Shown piece by piece: positions 43,544 to 51,998 of a stretch of 64,000 nucleotides of DNA. The notes beneath the pieces were generated by a model. It was not told the DNA's origin, did not search any database, and saw only the letters and a list, made by a program, of their open reading frames with translations. The translations under genes and the position numbers were made by a program. Position 1 is the first letter of the stretch. Each line of letters starts with the position of its first letter. The stretch is from Flagellimonas allohymeniacidonis (GTDB taxonomy: Bacteria > Bacteroidota > Bacteroidia > Flavobacteriales > Flavobacteriaceae): positions 447,882 through 511,881 of the forward strand of contig NZ_SGIU01000002.1 of NCBI RefSeq assembly GCF_004296335.1, read 5' to 3'.

Positions 43544-45925
43544 TCATGTTTTATTTTGCAATTGCCTTCCCAAAATGTTGGTCCACAAAGTGGTAAAAAC
43601 AACAATGCTGATGGAGCTCAGCGGCATAAGAATTGCTGCAATTACAGGTTCCAATTGACCGGTCACCGCGAAATACAATCCTATAACATTGTAGCATAGG
43701 GAAAGCAGAAAGCTTATTTTGATTACTTGAATGGATTTTCTCGATAGTCCAATAAAGGCCGGCAACTTGGTCAATGCCGATGCGTCGAGAATTCCATCGC
43801 TGGCTGGTGAAAACACATTGATGTTTTCAGAAACGGCAATTCCCACATCACTTTGGGCTAGGGCCCCAGCATCATTTAATCCGTCACCGACCATCAATAC
43901 TTGGTTAGACTCTTGCAAACTCTTTATAAACTCCAGTTTATCCTGTGGTTTTTGATTGAAACGCAATGCTGTAGTAGCAGGGAGCATGTTTTGAAGGCGC
44001 TGTTGCTCCCCATCGTTATCCCCGGAAAGAATACCTAATCGAAGATGTTCTGCCAAAGACTTAAAAAGCTTATCCACTCCAGGTCTGTATTGATTCTTAA
44101 ATACAAACCTACCTTTAAAGGTTTCGTCCGTACTCACATATACCGAAGTACTTGAAGCCTTGTCTTGATGGGGTTGTCCTACGTAGGTGGCGGAACCAAT
44201 TTTAATGCTATGATCTGAGGATTTTGCCTCCAATCCCTTACCTTCCAGCTCCATGAACTCATCCAGAGTAACAATATCATTGGATTTGAGAATGGTATAC
44301 AAAGACCTGCTCAAAGGATGGTTTGAAGCCCTCAAAGTGGTCTTCAAAATGCTTTTCTCCGACTCGGTGAGTGCTACCCCTTCATATAGAATGGTATCCT
44401 GCTGCGTTGTGGTTATGGTTCCTGTTTTATCAAAAATGGCCGTATCAACTTTGGCCAAGCGCTCGATAGCATTTACATTTTTTAGGTAGAACTTATGCTT
44501 TCCAAAAATGCGAAGCATATTGCCCAAGGTAAAGGGAGCGGCCAGAGCAATGGCACAAGGACATGCAATGATCAACACCGCAGTAAAGACATTCATCGCC
44601 AATGCAGGTTGAAAAATCAACCAATAGGTGGTGGCCAATACGGCAATGGTCAAAACAGCGACGGTAAAACGCTTTCCAATACTATCCGTTAAGGTTTGGA
44701 ATGCACTTGCTTTATCTTTTGTAAAGACGGTATTGCTCCAAAGCTGGGTGAGGTAGCTTTGTGACACCGACTTGAGTACCTCTACTTCCAAAACTCCTGA
44801 AAGTTGTCGTCCCCCAGCATACAAACGCTCGCCCTCGGGCTTCAAAACTGCTTTGGATTCACCGGTGACAAAGCTATAATCTATTTCGGCCTGCCCCTTC
44901 ATCAAAACACAGTCCACTGGAATGATTTCATGGGCACGTACCAGAAGTCTGTCCCCTACTTGAATCTTATTAACGTGGATGTTTTCTTCCCTCCCAGAAG
45001 CATCCAATCGGGTGACACCGATGGGGAAATACGATTTATAATCCCGTTCGAAGGAAAGGAAAGCGTAGGTTTTTTGCTGAAAAAATTTCCCCAGCAACAA
45101 AAAGAAAACAAGACCGGTAAGGCTATCAAAAAAACCAGAACCCAAATCAAAAATAATATCGACCGAACTTCGCAGAAACAGCGTCAAAATTCCCAATGCT
45201 ATGGGAACATCAATGTTTAGTTGCTTGGAACGAATTCCACCCATCGCGGATTGGAAGTAATCTCTGGATGCATAAAAAACGACCGGGAGGGAAAACGCGA
45301 ACATCAACCACCGAAACGTATGCTTGTATTGATCGAGCCAAAATTCTTCAACCTCAAAGTATTCAGGGAACGATAAAAGCATCACATTGCCAAATGCGAA
45401 GCCTGCAACTCCTATTTTATATAATAAGGAACGGTCGATTCTTGACTTTTTGCCCTTTTCGTCTTCCAATGAAATGTTGGGCTCATAGCCAATACTACTT
45501 AGCAATAATGCCAAGGTCTTTAGGGAAAAATCTTCGGTTTTATAGGTAACCTGAATTTTCTTTTGGGGAAAATCTACCTGTGAATTGACTATGGAGCTGT
45601 GAAGCTTTCCCAAATTTTCCAAAAGCCAAATACAGGAACTACAATGTATGGTAGGAATACTTAAGGTGACAACTTGAATTTCATCCTCATCAAAATCAAG
45701 CAATTGTCCTACAATTTCTTCATTCTCCAAAAAGTCATACTGCTTTTTGGTCATGTTGGGCGTACTTCCCGCCTTAGCCTCCAGTTCATAAAAGTACGAC
45801 AGGTCGTTTGTGGTAAAAATTTCATAAACGGTTTTACAGCCATGGCAACAAAAATCCTTTTCATCAAAATGAACAGGATGGCCATCACAGGAATCCCCAC
45901 AATGATAACACGTAGTATTTGTCAT
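43544..45925 (-). CDS. ccoI: Heavy-metal P-type ATPase CcoI (copper supply to cbb3 oxidase)
   Basis: A 793-residue P1B-type ATPase. I chose ATG 45925 (MTNTTCYHCGDSC) because an in-frame upstream ATG at 46027 would put the promoter in the gene. A Cys-rich N-terminus (CYHCGDSC, FCCHGCKTVYEIF) is followed by an HMA-type domain with HCSSCIWLLE, eight helices with the metal motif ACPCAIALA, the phosphorylated Asp in FDKTGTITT and the hinge MVGDGLNDAGALAQ. CcoI-type pumps deliver copper to the cbb3 enzyme. The DoxX-like gene follows. An Fnr-type dyad is shared with the divergent regulator gene. Confidence 0.94.
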   Translation of the reverse strand: MTNTTCYHCGDSCDGHPVHFDEKDFCCHGCKTVYEIFTTNDLSYFYELEAKAGSTPNMTKKQYDFLENEEIVGQLLDFDEDEIQVVTLSIPTIHCSSCIWLLENLGKLHSSIVNSQVDFPQKKIQVTYKTEDFSLKTLALLLSSIGYEPNISLEDEKGKKSRIDRSLLYKIGVAGFAFGNVMLLSFPEYFEVEEFWLDQYKHTFRWLMFAFSLPVVFYASRDYFQSAMGGIRSKQLNIDVPIALGILTLFLRSSVDIIFDLGSGFFDSLTGLVFFLLLGKFFQQKTYAFLSFERDYKSYFPIGVTRLDASGREENIHVNKIQVGDRLLVRAHEIIPVDCVLMKGQAEIDYSFVTGESKAVLKPEGERLYAGGRQLSGVLEVEVLKSVSQSYLTQLWSNTVFTKDKASAFQTLTDSIGKRFTVAVLTIAVLATTYWLIFQPALAMNVFTAVLIIACPCAIALAAPFTLGNMLRIFGKHKFYLKNVNAIERLAKVDTAIFDKTGTITTTQQDTILYEGVALTESEKSILKTTLRASNHPLSRSLYTILKSNDIVTLDEFMELEGKGLEAKSSDHSIKIGSATYVGQPHQDKASSTSVYVSTDETFKGRFVFKNQYRPGVDKLFKSLAEHLRLGILSGDNDGEQQRLQNMLPATTALRFNQKPQDKLEFIKSLQESNQVLMVGDGLNDAGALAQSDVGIAVSENINVFSPASDGILDASALTKLPAFIGLSRKSIQVIKISFLLSLCYNVIGLYFAVTGQLEPVIAAILMPLSSISIVVFTTLWTNILGRQLQNKT

Positions 45926-45946
45926 ACACCTTTGCTTTACCTTCCA

Positions 45947-46020
45947 CAAAAGTGAAATGGAAAATCGTTCTAAAACATGATATTTATCAGTTATTCTTCT
46001 AAAGGATGAGGATATTTTTG
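45947..46020. promoter_or_regulatory. Shared divergent Fnr-type promoter region of ccoI and the Crp/Fnr gene
   Basis: One perfect dyad TGAT-ATTT-ATCA (45978-45989) lies between the two genes. To the right, the -7 box TATTTTTG (46013-46020) starts 29.5 bases from the dyad centre, serving the regulator gene. To the left on the minus strand, CACTTTTG (45954-45947) starts 29.5 bases from the centre, serving ccoI. A single operator can thus sit at about -41.5 for both start sites. Confidence 0.75.
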
Positions 46021-46045
46021 TGTCCATCAGGTAAACCAGTCCATT

Positions 46046-46735
46046 ATGGAGAGTAGATGCGAAAATTGTATCATCAGGCAGTTCAACTCCCTACGTGCCA
46101 TGAGCAAGGAGGAACTCAAAAAAGTATCCGATTCCAAAACCACAAAAAAGCTTAAAAAAGGAGAGCCCTTGTTTGAAGAGGGTGAAAAGCTCAATGGCGT
46201 TTATTGTGTGAGAAGTGGTGTTTCGAAGCTGTCCAAATTAAGTGCCAATGGTAAAGACCAAATTGTTAAACTGGCTGCAAAGGGCGAAGTTATTGGTCAG
46301 CGATCGGTGATTTCTGAAGAAACCGCCAATCTATCCGCTATTGCAGTAAATGACATGGAGGTTTGTTTTATTCCAAAGGAAAGTATTACCAATACCCTAC
46401 AAACAAATCCCGATTTTACCTTGGAGGTATTACGCCACATGGCCCATGATCTAAGGGAAGCGGATGATGTTATTGTGAACATATCACAAAAAACGGTCAA
46501 GCAACGGATTGCCGAGGCCTTTCTTTATCTCAAAAACAATTTTGGGGAGGACGAGGATGGCTTTTTGGCCCTTACCCTTTCTCGAGAAGACATTTCAAAT
46601 GTGGTCGGCACGGCCACAGAATCTGCCATCCGTATTATTTCGGACTTTAAGAAACAGGGACTCATTCATGCTTCTGGGAAAAAGTTGGGCATCAAAAACG
46701 AAAGAAAGCTCAAAGATTTGGTCGACGGCTTTTGA
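46046..46735 (+). CDS. Crp/Fnr-family transcriptional regulator (Fnr-like)
   Basis: A 229-residue regulator. The N-terminus has a Cys pair, C5-x2-C8 (CENCIIRQF), reminiscent of Fnr. A cyclic-nucleotide-binding-type beta roll (about residues 30-115) holds C54 and C107. A dimerisation helix (about 118-148) is followed by a winged helix-turn-helix with SREDISNVVGTATESAIR near residues 179-196, where Glu192 and Arg196 match the Fnr recognition residues. A third Cys close to the N-terminal pair is missing, so cluster binding is uncertain. It is the natural candidate to bind the TGAY-N4-RTCA sites, including that in its own promoter. Confidence 0.9.
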   Translation: MESRCENCIIRQFNSLRAMSKEELKKVSDSKTTKKLKKGEPLFEEGEKLNGVYCVRSGVSKLSKLSANGKDQIVKLAAKGEVIGQRSVISEETANLSAIAVNDMEVCFIPKESITNTLQTNPDFTLEVLRHMAHDLREADDVIVNISQKTVKQRIAEAFLYLKNNFGEDEDGFLALTLSREDISNVVGTATESAIRIISDFKKQGLIHASGKKLGIKNERKLKDLVDGF

Positions 46736-46746
46736 TTTTTAAAAGG

Positions 46747-46789
46747 TGATAATTATCATAGAATTCCGCTGGTCACCCAAGTAATTTTA
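46747..46789 (+). promoter_or_regulatory. Fnr-type promoter of the third usp gene
   Basis: TGAT-AATT-ATCA (46747-46758) is a perfect 12-base palindrome centred 29.5 bases before the box TAATTTTA (46782-46789). The gene starts at 46811. Confidence 0.72.
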
Positions 46790-46810
46790 TATCATCCTTA
46801 TTCTACTGGC

Positions 46811-47710
46811 ATGCAAAGAATACTTATCCCAACAGACTTTTCAGACAATGCGTGGAACGCAATCCAATACGCCATGCAGCTGTTTTCGAACAATAAATGT
46901 ACGTTCTATTTGTTGAACACCTATACCCCTGTTATTCCCAGTAGCCGGTTCATGGCAAAAATGGTGGATGGGGTAAAAATAGTTGACGCTGTTCGAGACG
47001 CATCAGAAAAAGGACTCCAGAAAACCGTAAAGCGCATCAAGTCGACCTTTGATAATTCCAACCATCAATTTGAGACTATTTCCTCATTTAATCTTTTGAC
47101 CGATGAGGTGAAGGATATTGTAAAGGAATTTGGGATTCAATTAATTGTTACCGGAACAAAAGGCGCCTCAGGTATCGATGAGGTTTTTATGGGAAGCAAT
47201 ACGGTGCGAATTATAAAAAACACCAAAAAGTGTCCCGTTTTGGCCATTCCCCAGCATTTCGATTATGTTACGCCTTCAGAAATTGCTTTTGCAACGGATT
47301 TTAATCGGTTTTATACGACTTCCGAGTTGCAACCTTTGGTAGACTTGGCCCAAATGTTCAATGCTACCATTCGAGTTGTACATGTACAATATAAAATCAA
47401 GGCACTGTCGGAACTTCAGCAGTTCAATCTCAATATGCTTAGAAGATATTTGGACGGAACGGAGCATTATGTGCACACGGTTTCAGAGCTCAATTCCGTT
47501 TCACAAACTTTGGAAATTTTCTCTGAGGAATTGGATATTCATTTGTTGGCCTTGTTGAATTATCAACATAGTTACATGGAAAAAATGACCCGGGAACCCA
47601 TTGTAAAAAGAACTGCCTTCCATACCCAGATACCTCTATTGGTCATCCCAGAATTGGGCATGGATGGTATAGCAAAATCAGTCCAGCAGGAGCAGGTCCT
47701 TTCCAATTAA
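46811..47710 (+). CDS. Universal stress protein, tandem-domain
   Basis: A 299-residue UspA-type protein. Domain 1 begins ILIPTDFSDNAWNAI and ends with VTGTKGASGIDEVFMGSNTVR near residue 130, a complete Gly-rich ATP-binding motif; domain 2 (about 155-299) keeps the fold but lacks that motif. It lies directly downstream of the Crp/Fnr gene but has its own Fnr-type site. A role in oxygen-limited survival is inferred from this regulation. Confidence 0.9.
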   Translation: MQRILIPTDFSDNAWNAIQYAMQLFSNNKCTFYLLNTYTPVIPSSRFMAKMVDGVKIVDAVRDASEKGLQKTVKRIKSTFDNSNHQFETISSFNLLTDEVKDIVKEFGIQLIVTGTKGASGIDEVFMGSNTVRIIKNTKKCPVLAIPQHFDYVTPSEIAFATDFNRFYTTSELQPLVDLAQMFNATIRVVHVQYKIKALSELQQFNLNMLRRYLDGTEHYVHTVSELNSVSQTLEIFSEELDIHLLALLNYQHSYMEKMTREPIVKRTAFHTQIPLLVIPELGMDGIAKSVQQEQVLSN

Positions 47711-47734
47711 GCCTTTCCGATATATATTAAACTT

Positions 47735-47756
47735 ACCCAATCCCAATCTGTTGGGT
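47735..47756 (+). terminator. Weak hairpin after the third usp gene
   Basis: ACCCAA (47735-47740) and TTGGGT (47751-47756) can pair around a ten-base loop, 25 bases after the usp stop codon; only a broken T-rich stretch follows. Possible terminator. Confidence 0.35.
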
Positions 47757-47822
47757 GAAATTTTGGTTTGTCGTTGCTATATTTAAGGGTTAAAATTATT
47801 TCCTACTCCCTAAAAAGACTTA

Positions 47823-48758
47823 ATGGACAAAGAACAATTGATCGCATGCCATGAGCGCATAAAGCCATTTATCCATAACACTCCTGTTCTCACCTCCCAA
47901 TTGTTGGATGAGATGACTGGGGCCCAATTATTTTTTAAGTGTGAGAACTTTCAAAAAATGGGAGCTTTTAAAATGCGTGGTGGAGTGAATGCCATCATGC
48001 AACTTTCTGACGAAGCCCGTCGGAAAGGGGTAGTGACCCATTCCTCAGGGAATTTCGCCCAGGCCGTATCCCTTGCGGCCAAAAGTTTGGGCGTACCCGC
48101 CTATATTGTGATGCCCTCCAATGCGCCCCGAGTAAAAAAAGAAGCAGTCAAAGGATATGGCGGAAAGGTCATTGAGTGCGAGCCGACACTTGAAGCCCGG
48201 GAAAAAGCTGCAAAAAAAATTGTGGATGAAAAGGGGGCAACTTTTCTGCATCCCTCCAATGACTTGGATGTTATTTTGGGGCAAGGCACAGCCTGTAAAG
48301 AACTACTGGAAGCCTATCCTGATTTGGACTATGTCATTGCTCCAGTAGGCGGTGGAGGGCTCATTGCAGGGACCGCATTGTCTGCCTTCTTTTTTGGAAA
48401 AGACTGCAAGGTCATAGGTGGGGAACCTTTTGAGGTGGACGATGCCTATCGATCTCTACAAAGTGGGAAAATCGAAACGAACATCACCACAAACACTATC
48501 GCTGATGGGCTAAAGACTCAACTTGGTGACAAAAACTTTCCTATAATTCAAAAACATGTTGAACAAATCATTCGCGTTACAGAAGATGAAATAATCGCCG
48601 CCATGCGATTACTTTGGGAACGTTTGAAAATTGTATGTGAGCCTTCATGTGCAGTGGCCTTTGCCGCCGTCCAGAAAGAAAAAGAGCTTTTCAGAAATAA
48701 AAAGGTGGGTATTATTATTTCAGGAGGAAATGTGGATTTGGGGAATTTGCCTTTTTAA
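47823..48758 (+). CDS. Threonine/serine dehydratase-family PLP enzyme
   Basis: A 311-residue fold-type II PLP enzyme. The PLP Lys is in MGAFKMRGGVNAI near residue 50, the phosphate-binding glycine loop is PVGGGGLIAG near residue 177, and SSGNFAQAVSLAA near residue 77 binds substrate. It lacks a regulatory ACT domain and has the size of catabolic threonine dehydratase or serine racemase, so it either makes 2-oxobutyrate plus ammonia from threonine or racemises/dehydrates serine. No Fnr-type site is seen upstream. It converges on the sigma-54 activator gene. Confidence 0.88.
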   Translation: MDKEQLIACHERIKPFIHNTPVLTSQLLDEMTGAQLFFKCENFQKMGAFKMRGGVNAIMQLSDEARRKGVVTHSSGNFAQAVSLAAKSLGVPAYIVMPSNAPRVKKEAVKGYGGKVIECEPTLEAREKAAKKIVDEKGATFLHPSNDLDVILGQGTACKELLEAYPDLDYVIAPVGGGGLIAGTALSAFFFGKDCKVIGGEPFEVDDAYRSLQSGKIETNITTNTIADGLKTQLGDKNFPIIQKHVEQIIRVTEDEIIAAMRLLWERLKIVCEPSCAVAFAAVQKEKELFRNKKVGIIISGGNVDLGNLPF

Positions 48759-48777
48759 AAAGTGCTCTTGCGCATAC

Positions 48778-50895
48778 TTATTTGAAGTTCACCTGTCGTT
48801 CTATTCCCAAACGCTTCATCTTTGCAAACAAAGTCTTGTCTTTCATAGCCAAAATCGTTGCTGCTCCATTCGGCCCACTTACTCGTCCCTTGGTATGTTT
48901 CAACACTTTGATAATATGATCTTTTTGGATTTCTTCGAATGTTTTAAGACCGTCATCCGTTTTAACATCTCCATTTGAATTGGGTAGCCAACTACCGGGA
49001 AACAGTGTTGTTCCCTCTTCCAAAATAACAGCCCTCTCAATAAGATTCTCAAGCTCTCGAATATTTCCAGGAAATGGATAATCCATCAATTTATCAATCG
49101 TCTTTTTGGAAAGCTTTCTGAAGGCCTTCCCTGCCTTGGATGCATATTTTTCCAAAAAGTATTGGGCCAATAACGGAATATCTTCCTTACGGTCACGAAG
49201 GGGTATATTATAAATGGGGAAAACATTCAAGCGGTAAAACAAGTCTTCACGGAACTTGCCATCTTTTATCATCTCCTCCAAATTTCGGTTCGTGGCCGCA
49301 ATAATTCGCACATCTACCTGGGTCGTTTTGTTGCTGCCCAAGGCATCGAACTCCCCTTCCTGTAATACCCTTAACAATTTGGGCTGCAATTCAAGTGGCA
49401 TCTCTCCTATCTCGTCAAGAAAGATGGTTCCCTCATCTGCTAGTGTAAACTTTCCAACTTTATCGGCTGTGGCACCCGTAAATGCCCCCTTTTTATGACC
49501 AAAGAGCTCACTTTCGATAAGCTCATTGGGTAAAGTCGCCATGTTGACTTTGATTAAAGGTCGCTTGTTGCGCTGGCTGTTCTCGTGAATACTATTGGCC
49601 AAAAGCTCCTTACCTGTTCCCGACTCTCCGGTAATCAGTACCGTGGTATCAGTCTTGGCTACTTTTTCAACTTCCTCTAGTACTTTAGCATAACTATCAC
49701 TTTTACAAATGATATTGTCAAAATTGATATTTCGCTTGATTTCCGTTTGAAGGTATTCGTTCTCTTGTTCCAGTAGTTGCTTCAAGGATTTAATCTCCTC
49801 AAACGCATTGAAAAGCTCCGACTCACGCTTTTTTCTTTCGGTTATGTCGCGAATTATGGCACAATTAAGATCTTGGCCTTCAAAACGGATATGGTTTGCT
49901 GTAATATCCGCCTGAAACTTGGTTCCATCCTTCCTGCTTATCATCCATTCAAAGCGCAATACTTTTTTTTCTGCTATTTCATCCATATGTTCATTCCACC
50001 ATTCCTTGGTAATGTTTTGATCTAAATGAAAAATGTTAAAATCATCCAGTTCCTCTTTGTCAAAACCTAAAACTCTTGCCACCGAATTACTATAATGAAG
50101 TAGCTCACCCTCTCGATTGTAGACATAGACCAAATCTTCAGCATTATCCAAAATCTGTTTGTACAGGCGTAGTGCATTTTGTCTTTCCTGTTGGTCGGTA
50201 ACGTCTTGATAGGCCCCTATAATCTTGAAGATCTTATCACCTTTTAAAATGGCCTGTCCAGCGCTGCGGATATAGCGTGTGGGCTGGTCATTGGTTTCAA
50301 GGATCTCGTCAAAGGCCTTGGCTTTACGCATGACCCCTTTGAGTAGCTCCTGATATTGCTTGGAATCCTTGAATCTATGGACAATATTCCCTGGTAATAA
50401 ATCATCCCTATCTTCTGTATCAAAAAGCTTAAGTGCCTCTTCTGTTACAATTAGTGAACCATCTTGAAGATTCAATTTCCATCCACCTACGTTGGTCAAA
50501 CGTTCCGTGTGACCCAACAAGTTACGGTAGAAACTCGACTCTGTGATCTCATTAACCAATGCCGAAATGAAACTTTTTCCATTATTTGAGAAAAACTGTG
50601 CATAAACTTCCACTTCATACAGTTTTCCATCCTTGCGTTTATGGGTGTCCTTAAAATTAATAGTGCCCTGTTTCTCTACGCTGTGCCAATGCTCTCGCCA
50701 CTCTTCTATCGTGACGGTCGGATTCAATTCAAAAATGCTGAGGTTGGAAATATCTTTTTTTGAATACCCCAATCTTTTGAAAAACAATTCATTAGCATAT
50801 ACAATTTGTCCGGTTTCATCAAACCAGATGACTTCATAGGGGAAATCTTCAATTAGTTTTTGGCTAACACCTTCGAAGGGAATCAAGTTGTTCAT
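48778..50895 (-). CDS. Sigma-54-dependent transcriptional activator with PAS domains
   Basis: A 705-residue enhancer-binding protein; I chose ATG 50895 (MNNLIPFEG). It contains three PAS-like sensor domains (about residues 10-115, 128-233, 240-353), a short coiled coil (355-388) and the AAA+ domain. Walker A GESGTGKE is at 423-430, the sigma-54 contact loop GAFTGA at 470-475 and Walker B TIFLDE at 490-495. A Fis-type helix-turn-helix (GAATILAMKDKTLFAKMKRLGI) ends it. No receiver domain is present, so the PAS domains sense the signal. It diverges from the pirin-to-alginate-export operon, its likely target. Confidence 0.93.
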   Translation of the reverse strand: MNNLIPFEGVSQKLIEDFPYEVIWFDETGQIVYANELFFKRLGYSKKDISNLSIFELNPTVTIEEWREHWHSVEKQGTINFKDTHKRKDGKLYEVEVYAQFFSNNGKSFISALVNEITESSFYRNLLGHTERLTNVGGWKLNLQDGSLIVTEEALKLFDTEDRDDLLPGNIVHRFKDSKQYQELLKGVMRKAKAFDEILETNDQPTRYIRSAGQAILKGDKIFKIIGAYQDVTDQQERQNALRLYKQILDNAEDLVYVYNREGELLHYSNSVARVLGFDKEELDDFNIFHLDQNITKEWWNEHMDEIAEKKVLRFEWMISRKDGTKFQADITANHIRFEGQDLNCAIIRDITERKKRESELFNAFEEIKSLKQLLEQENEYLQTEIKRNINFDNIICKSDSYAKVLEEVEKVAKTDTTVLITGESGTGKELLANSIHENSQRNKRPLIKVNMATLPNELIESELFGHKKGAFTGATADKVGKFTLADEGTIFLDEIGEMPLELQPKLLRVLQEGEFDALGSNKTTQVDVRIIAATNRNLEEMIKDGKFREDLFYRLNVFPIYNIPLRDRKEDIPLLAQYFLEKYASKAGKAFRKLSKKTIDKLMDYPFPGNIRELENLIERAVILEEGTTLFPGSWLPNSNGDVKTDDGLKTFEEIQKDHIIKVLKHTKGRVSGPNGAATILAMKDKTLFAKMKRLGIERQVNFK

Positions 50896-50997
50896 TTTGG
50901 AAATCTTACGTCCTAAAAATATGTCAATATTTCTCAAATAATAGAATTTTCTACAAAAAATTACAAATCGATTTTGAGCTAACCCGTGAAGAACATT

Positions 50998-51015
50998 GAA
51001 AACACTGGTGTTTTC
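50998..51015. promoter_or_regulatory. Palindromic operator-like site upstream of the pirin operon
   Basis: GAAAACAC-TG-GTGTTTTC is a perfect 8+8 inverted repeat in the region between the sigma-54 activator and the pirin gene, just upstream of the -24-like element. It may be the binding site of the activator or another regulator. Confidence 0.5.
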
Positions 51016-51018
51016 GTT

Positions 51019-51034
51019 TTGGCACAGGTTTGGT
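51019..51034 (+). promoter_or_regulatory. Candidate sigma-54 promoter
   Basis: TTGGCACAGGTTTGGT contains a perfect -24 element (TTGGCAC) and a degenerate -12 element (TGGT in place of TTGC) at the correct distance. It lies in front of the pirin gene and opposite a sigma-54 activator gene; the imperfect -12 is the weak point. Confidence 0.5.
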
Positions 51035-51062
51035 CTATGGAAAGACATCAAAAACTAGAAAG

Positions 51063-51944
51063 TTGAAACGAAAAGAGTTTATTCAGAACATGTCATGGGG
51101 AGGAATTCTAGCCGCGTTTGGAGTGGGCAACTATCTCAAAGCAGCTTCGAATTCTTCTTCGGGTCAAAAAACAAATGTCAAACAAATAGGATTTAATCAT
51201 ATAAGAACTATGGAAACAAAAACAGCAACTACAGTATTACATAAAGCAGACACTCGAGGAAAAGCAAATCATGGTTGGTTGAACTCGCACCACTCTTTCA
51301 GTTTTGCGAATTACTATAACCCTGACAGAATGAATTTCGGAGTACTTCGGGTGCTAAACGACGATGTCGTTTCTGCAGGAATGGGTTTTGGAACCCACCC
51401 CCACAACAATATGGAAATCATATCCATTCCATTGGAAGGCGATTTGGAACACAAGGACAGTATGGGAACTTCAGCGATAATCAAGCAAGGTGATGTTCAA
51501 GTTATGAGTGCAGGAACAGGAATCATGCATAGCGAGTACAACGCCAATAAGGACAAAGAAGTAAAATTCCTTCAGATTTGGGTCATGCCCAACAAACAAG
51601 GAGTGACACCTCGCTATGACCAAATTACTTTGGATTTGGATGATCGGAAAAATACACTCCAGCAAATTCTTTCCCCAAATAAAGACGATGCCGGAATATG
51701 GATTCACCAAAATGCCTGGTTCAATATGACTTCTTTGGAACAAGGGAAATCCTTGTACTACAAATTAAATGATGCCAAAAACAATGGGGTCTATGCCTTC
51801 GTAATTGATGGAAATGTAACCATAAACGGTCAGCAACTTGAAAAACGGGATGGTTTTGGTCTTTGGGACATTGAAAACCTGGACATCACTGCCGATTCAG
51901 ATACCGAGCTATTGTTGATGGAGGTACCCATGAATATCGCGTAA
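51063..51944 (+). CDS. Pirin-family protein with a possible export signal
   Basis: A pirin-type bicupin. Fe-binding residues are visible in GTHPHNNMEI and GTGIMHSEYNA. The conventional pirin start would be ATG 51210 (METKTATTVLHKADTRG, 244 residues). However, the frame is open upstream and encodes a Tat/Sec-like leader (KRKEFIQNMSWGGILAAFG) beginning at TTG 51063, giving 293 residues; I prefer the long form tentatively, since the next genes also encode exported proteins. Many pirins are quercetin-2,3-dioxygenases or redox sensors. First gene downstream of a sigma-54-type promoter. Confidence 0.75.
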   Translation: MKRKEFIQNMSWGGILAAFGVGNYLKAASNSSSGQKTNVKQIGFNHIRTMETKTATTVLHKADTRGKANHGWLNSHHSFSFANYYNPDRMNFGVLRVLNDDVVSAGMGFGTHPHNNMEIISIPLEGDLEHKDSMGTSAIIKQGDVQVMSAGTGIMHSEYNANKDKEVKFLQIWVMPNKQGVTPRYDQITLDLDDRKNTLQQILSPNKDDAGIWIHQNAWFNMTSLEQGKSLYYKLNDAKNNGVYAFVIDGNVTINGQQLEKRDGFGLWDIENLDITADSDTELLLMEVPMNIA

Positions 51945-51998
51945 GCCAAAAACTAAAACAAGTATAAACCGTCTAATTTGACACTAATTATATCTAAA

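Noticed and set aside
45926..46027. Longer N-terminus of CcoI starting at ATG 46027
   Set aside because: It would cover the dyad and both -7 boxes, and the Cys-rich start typical of the family begins at 45925.
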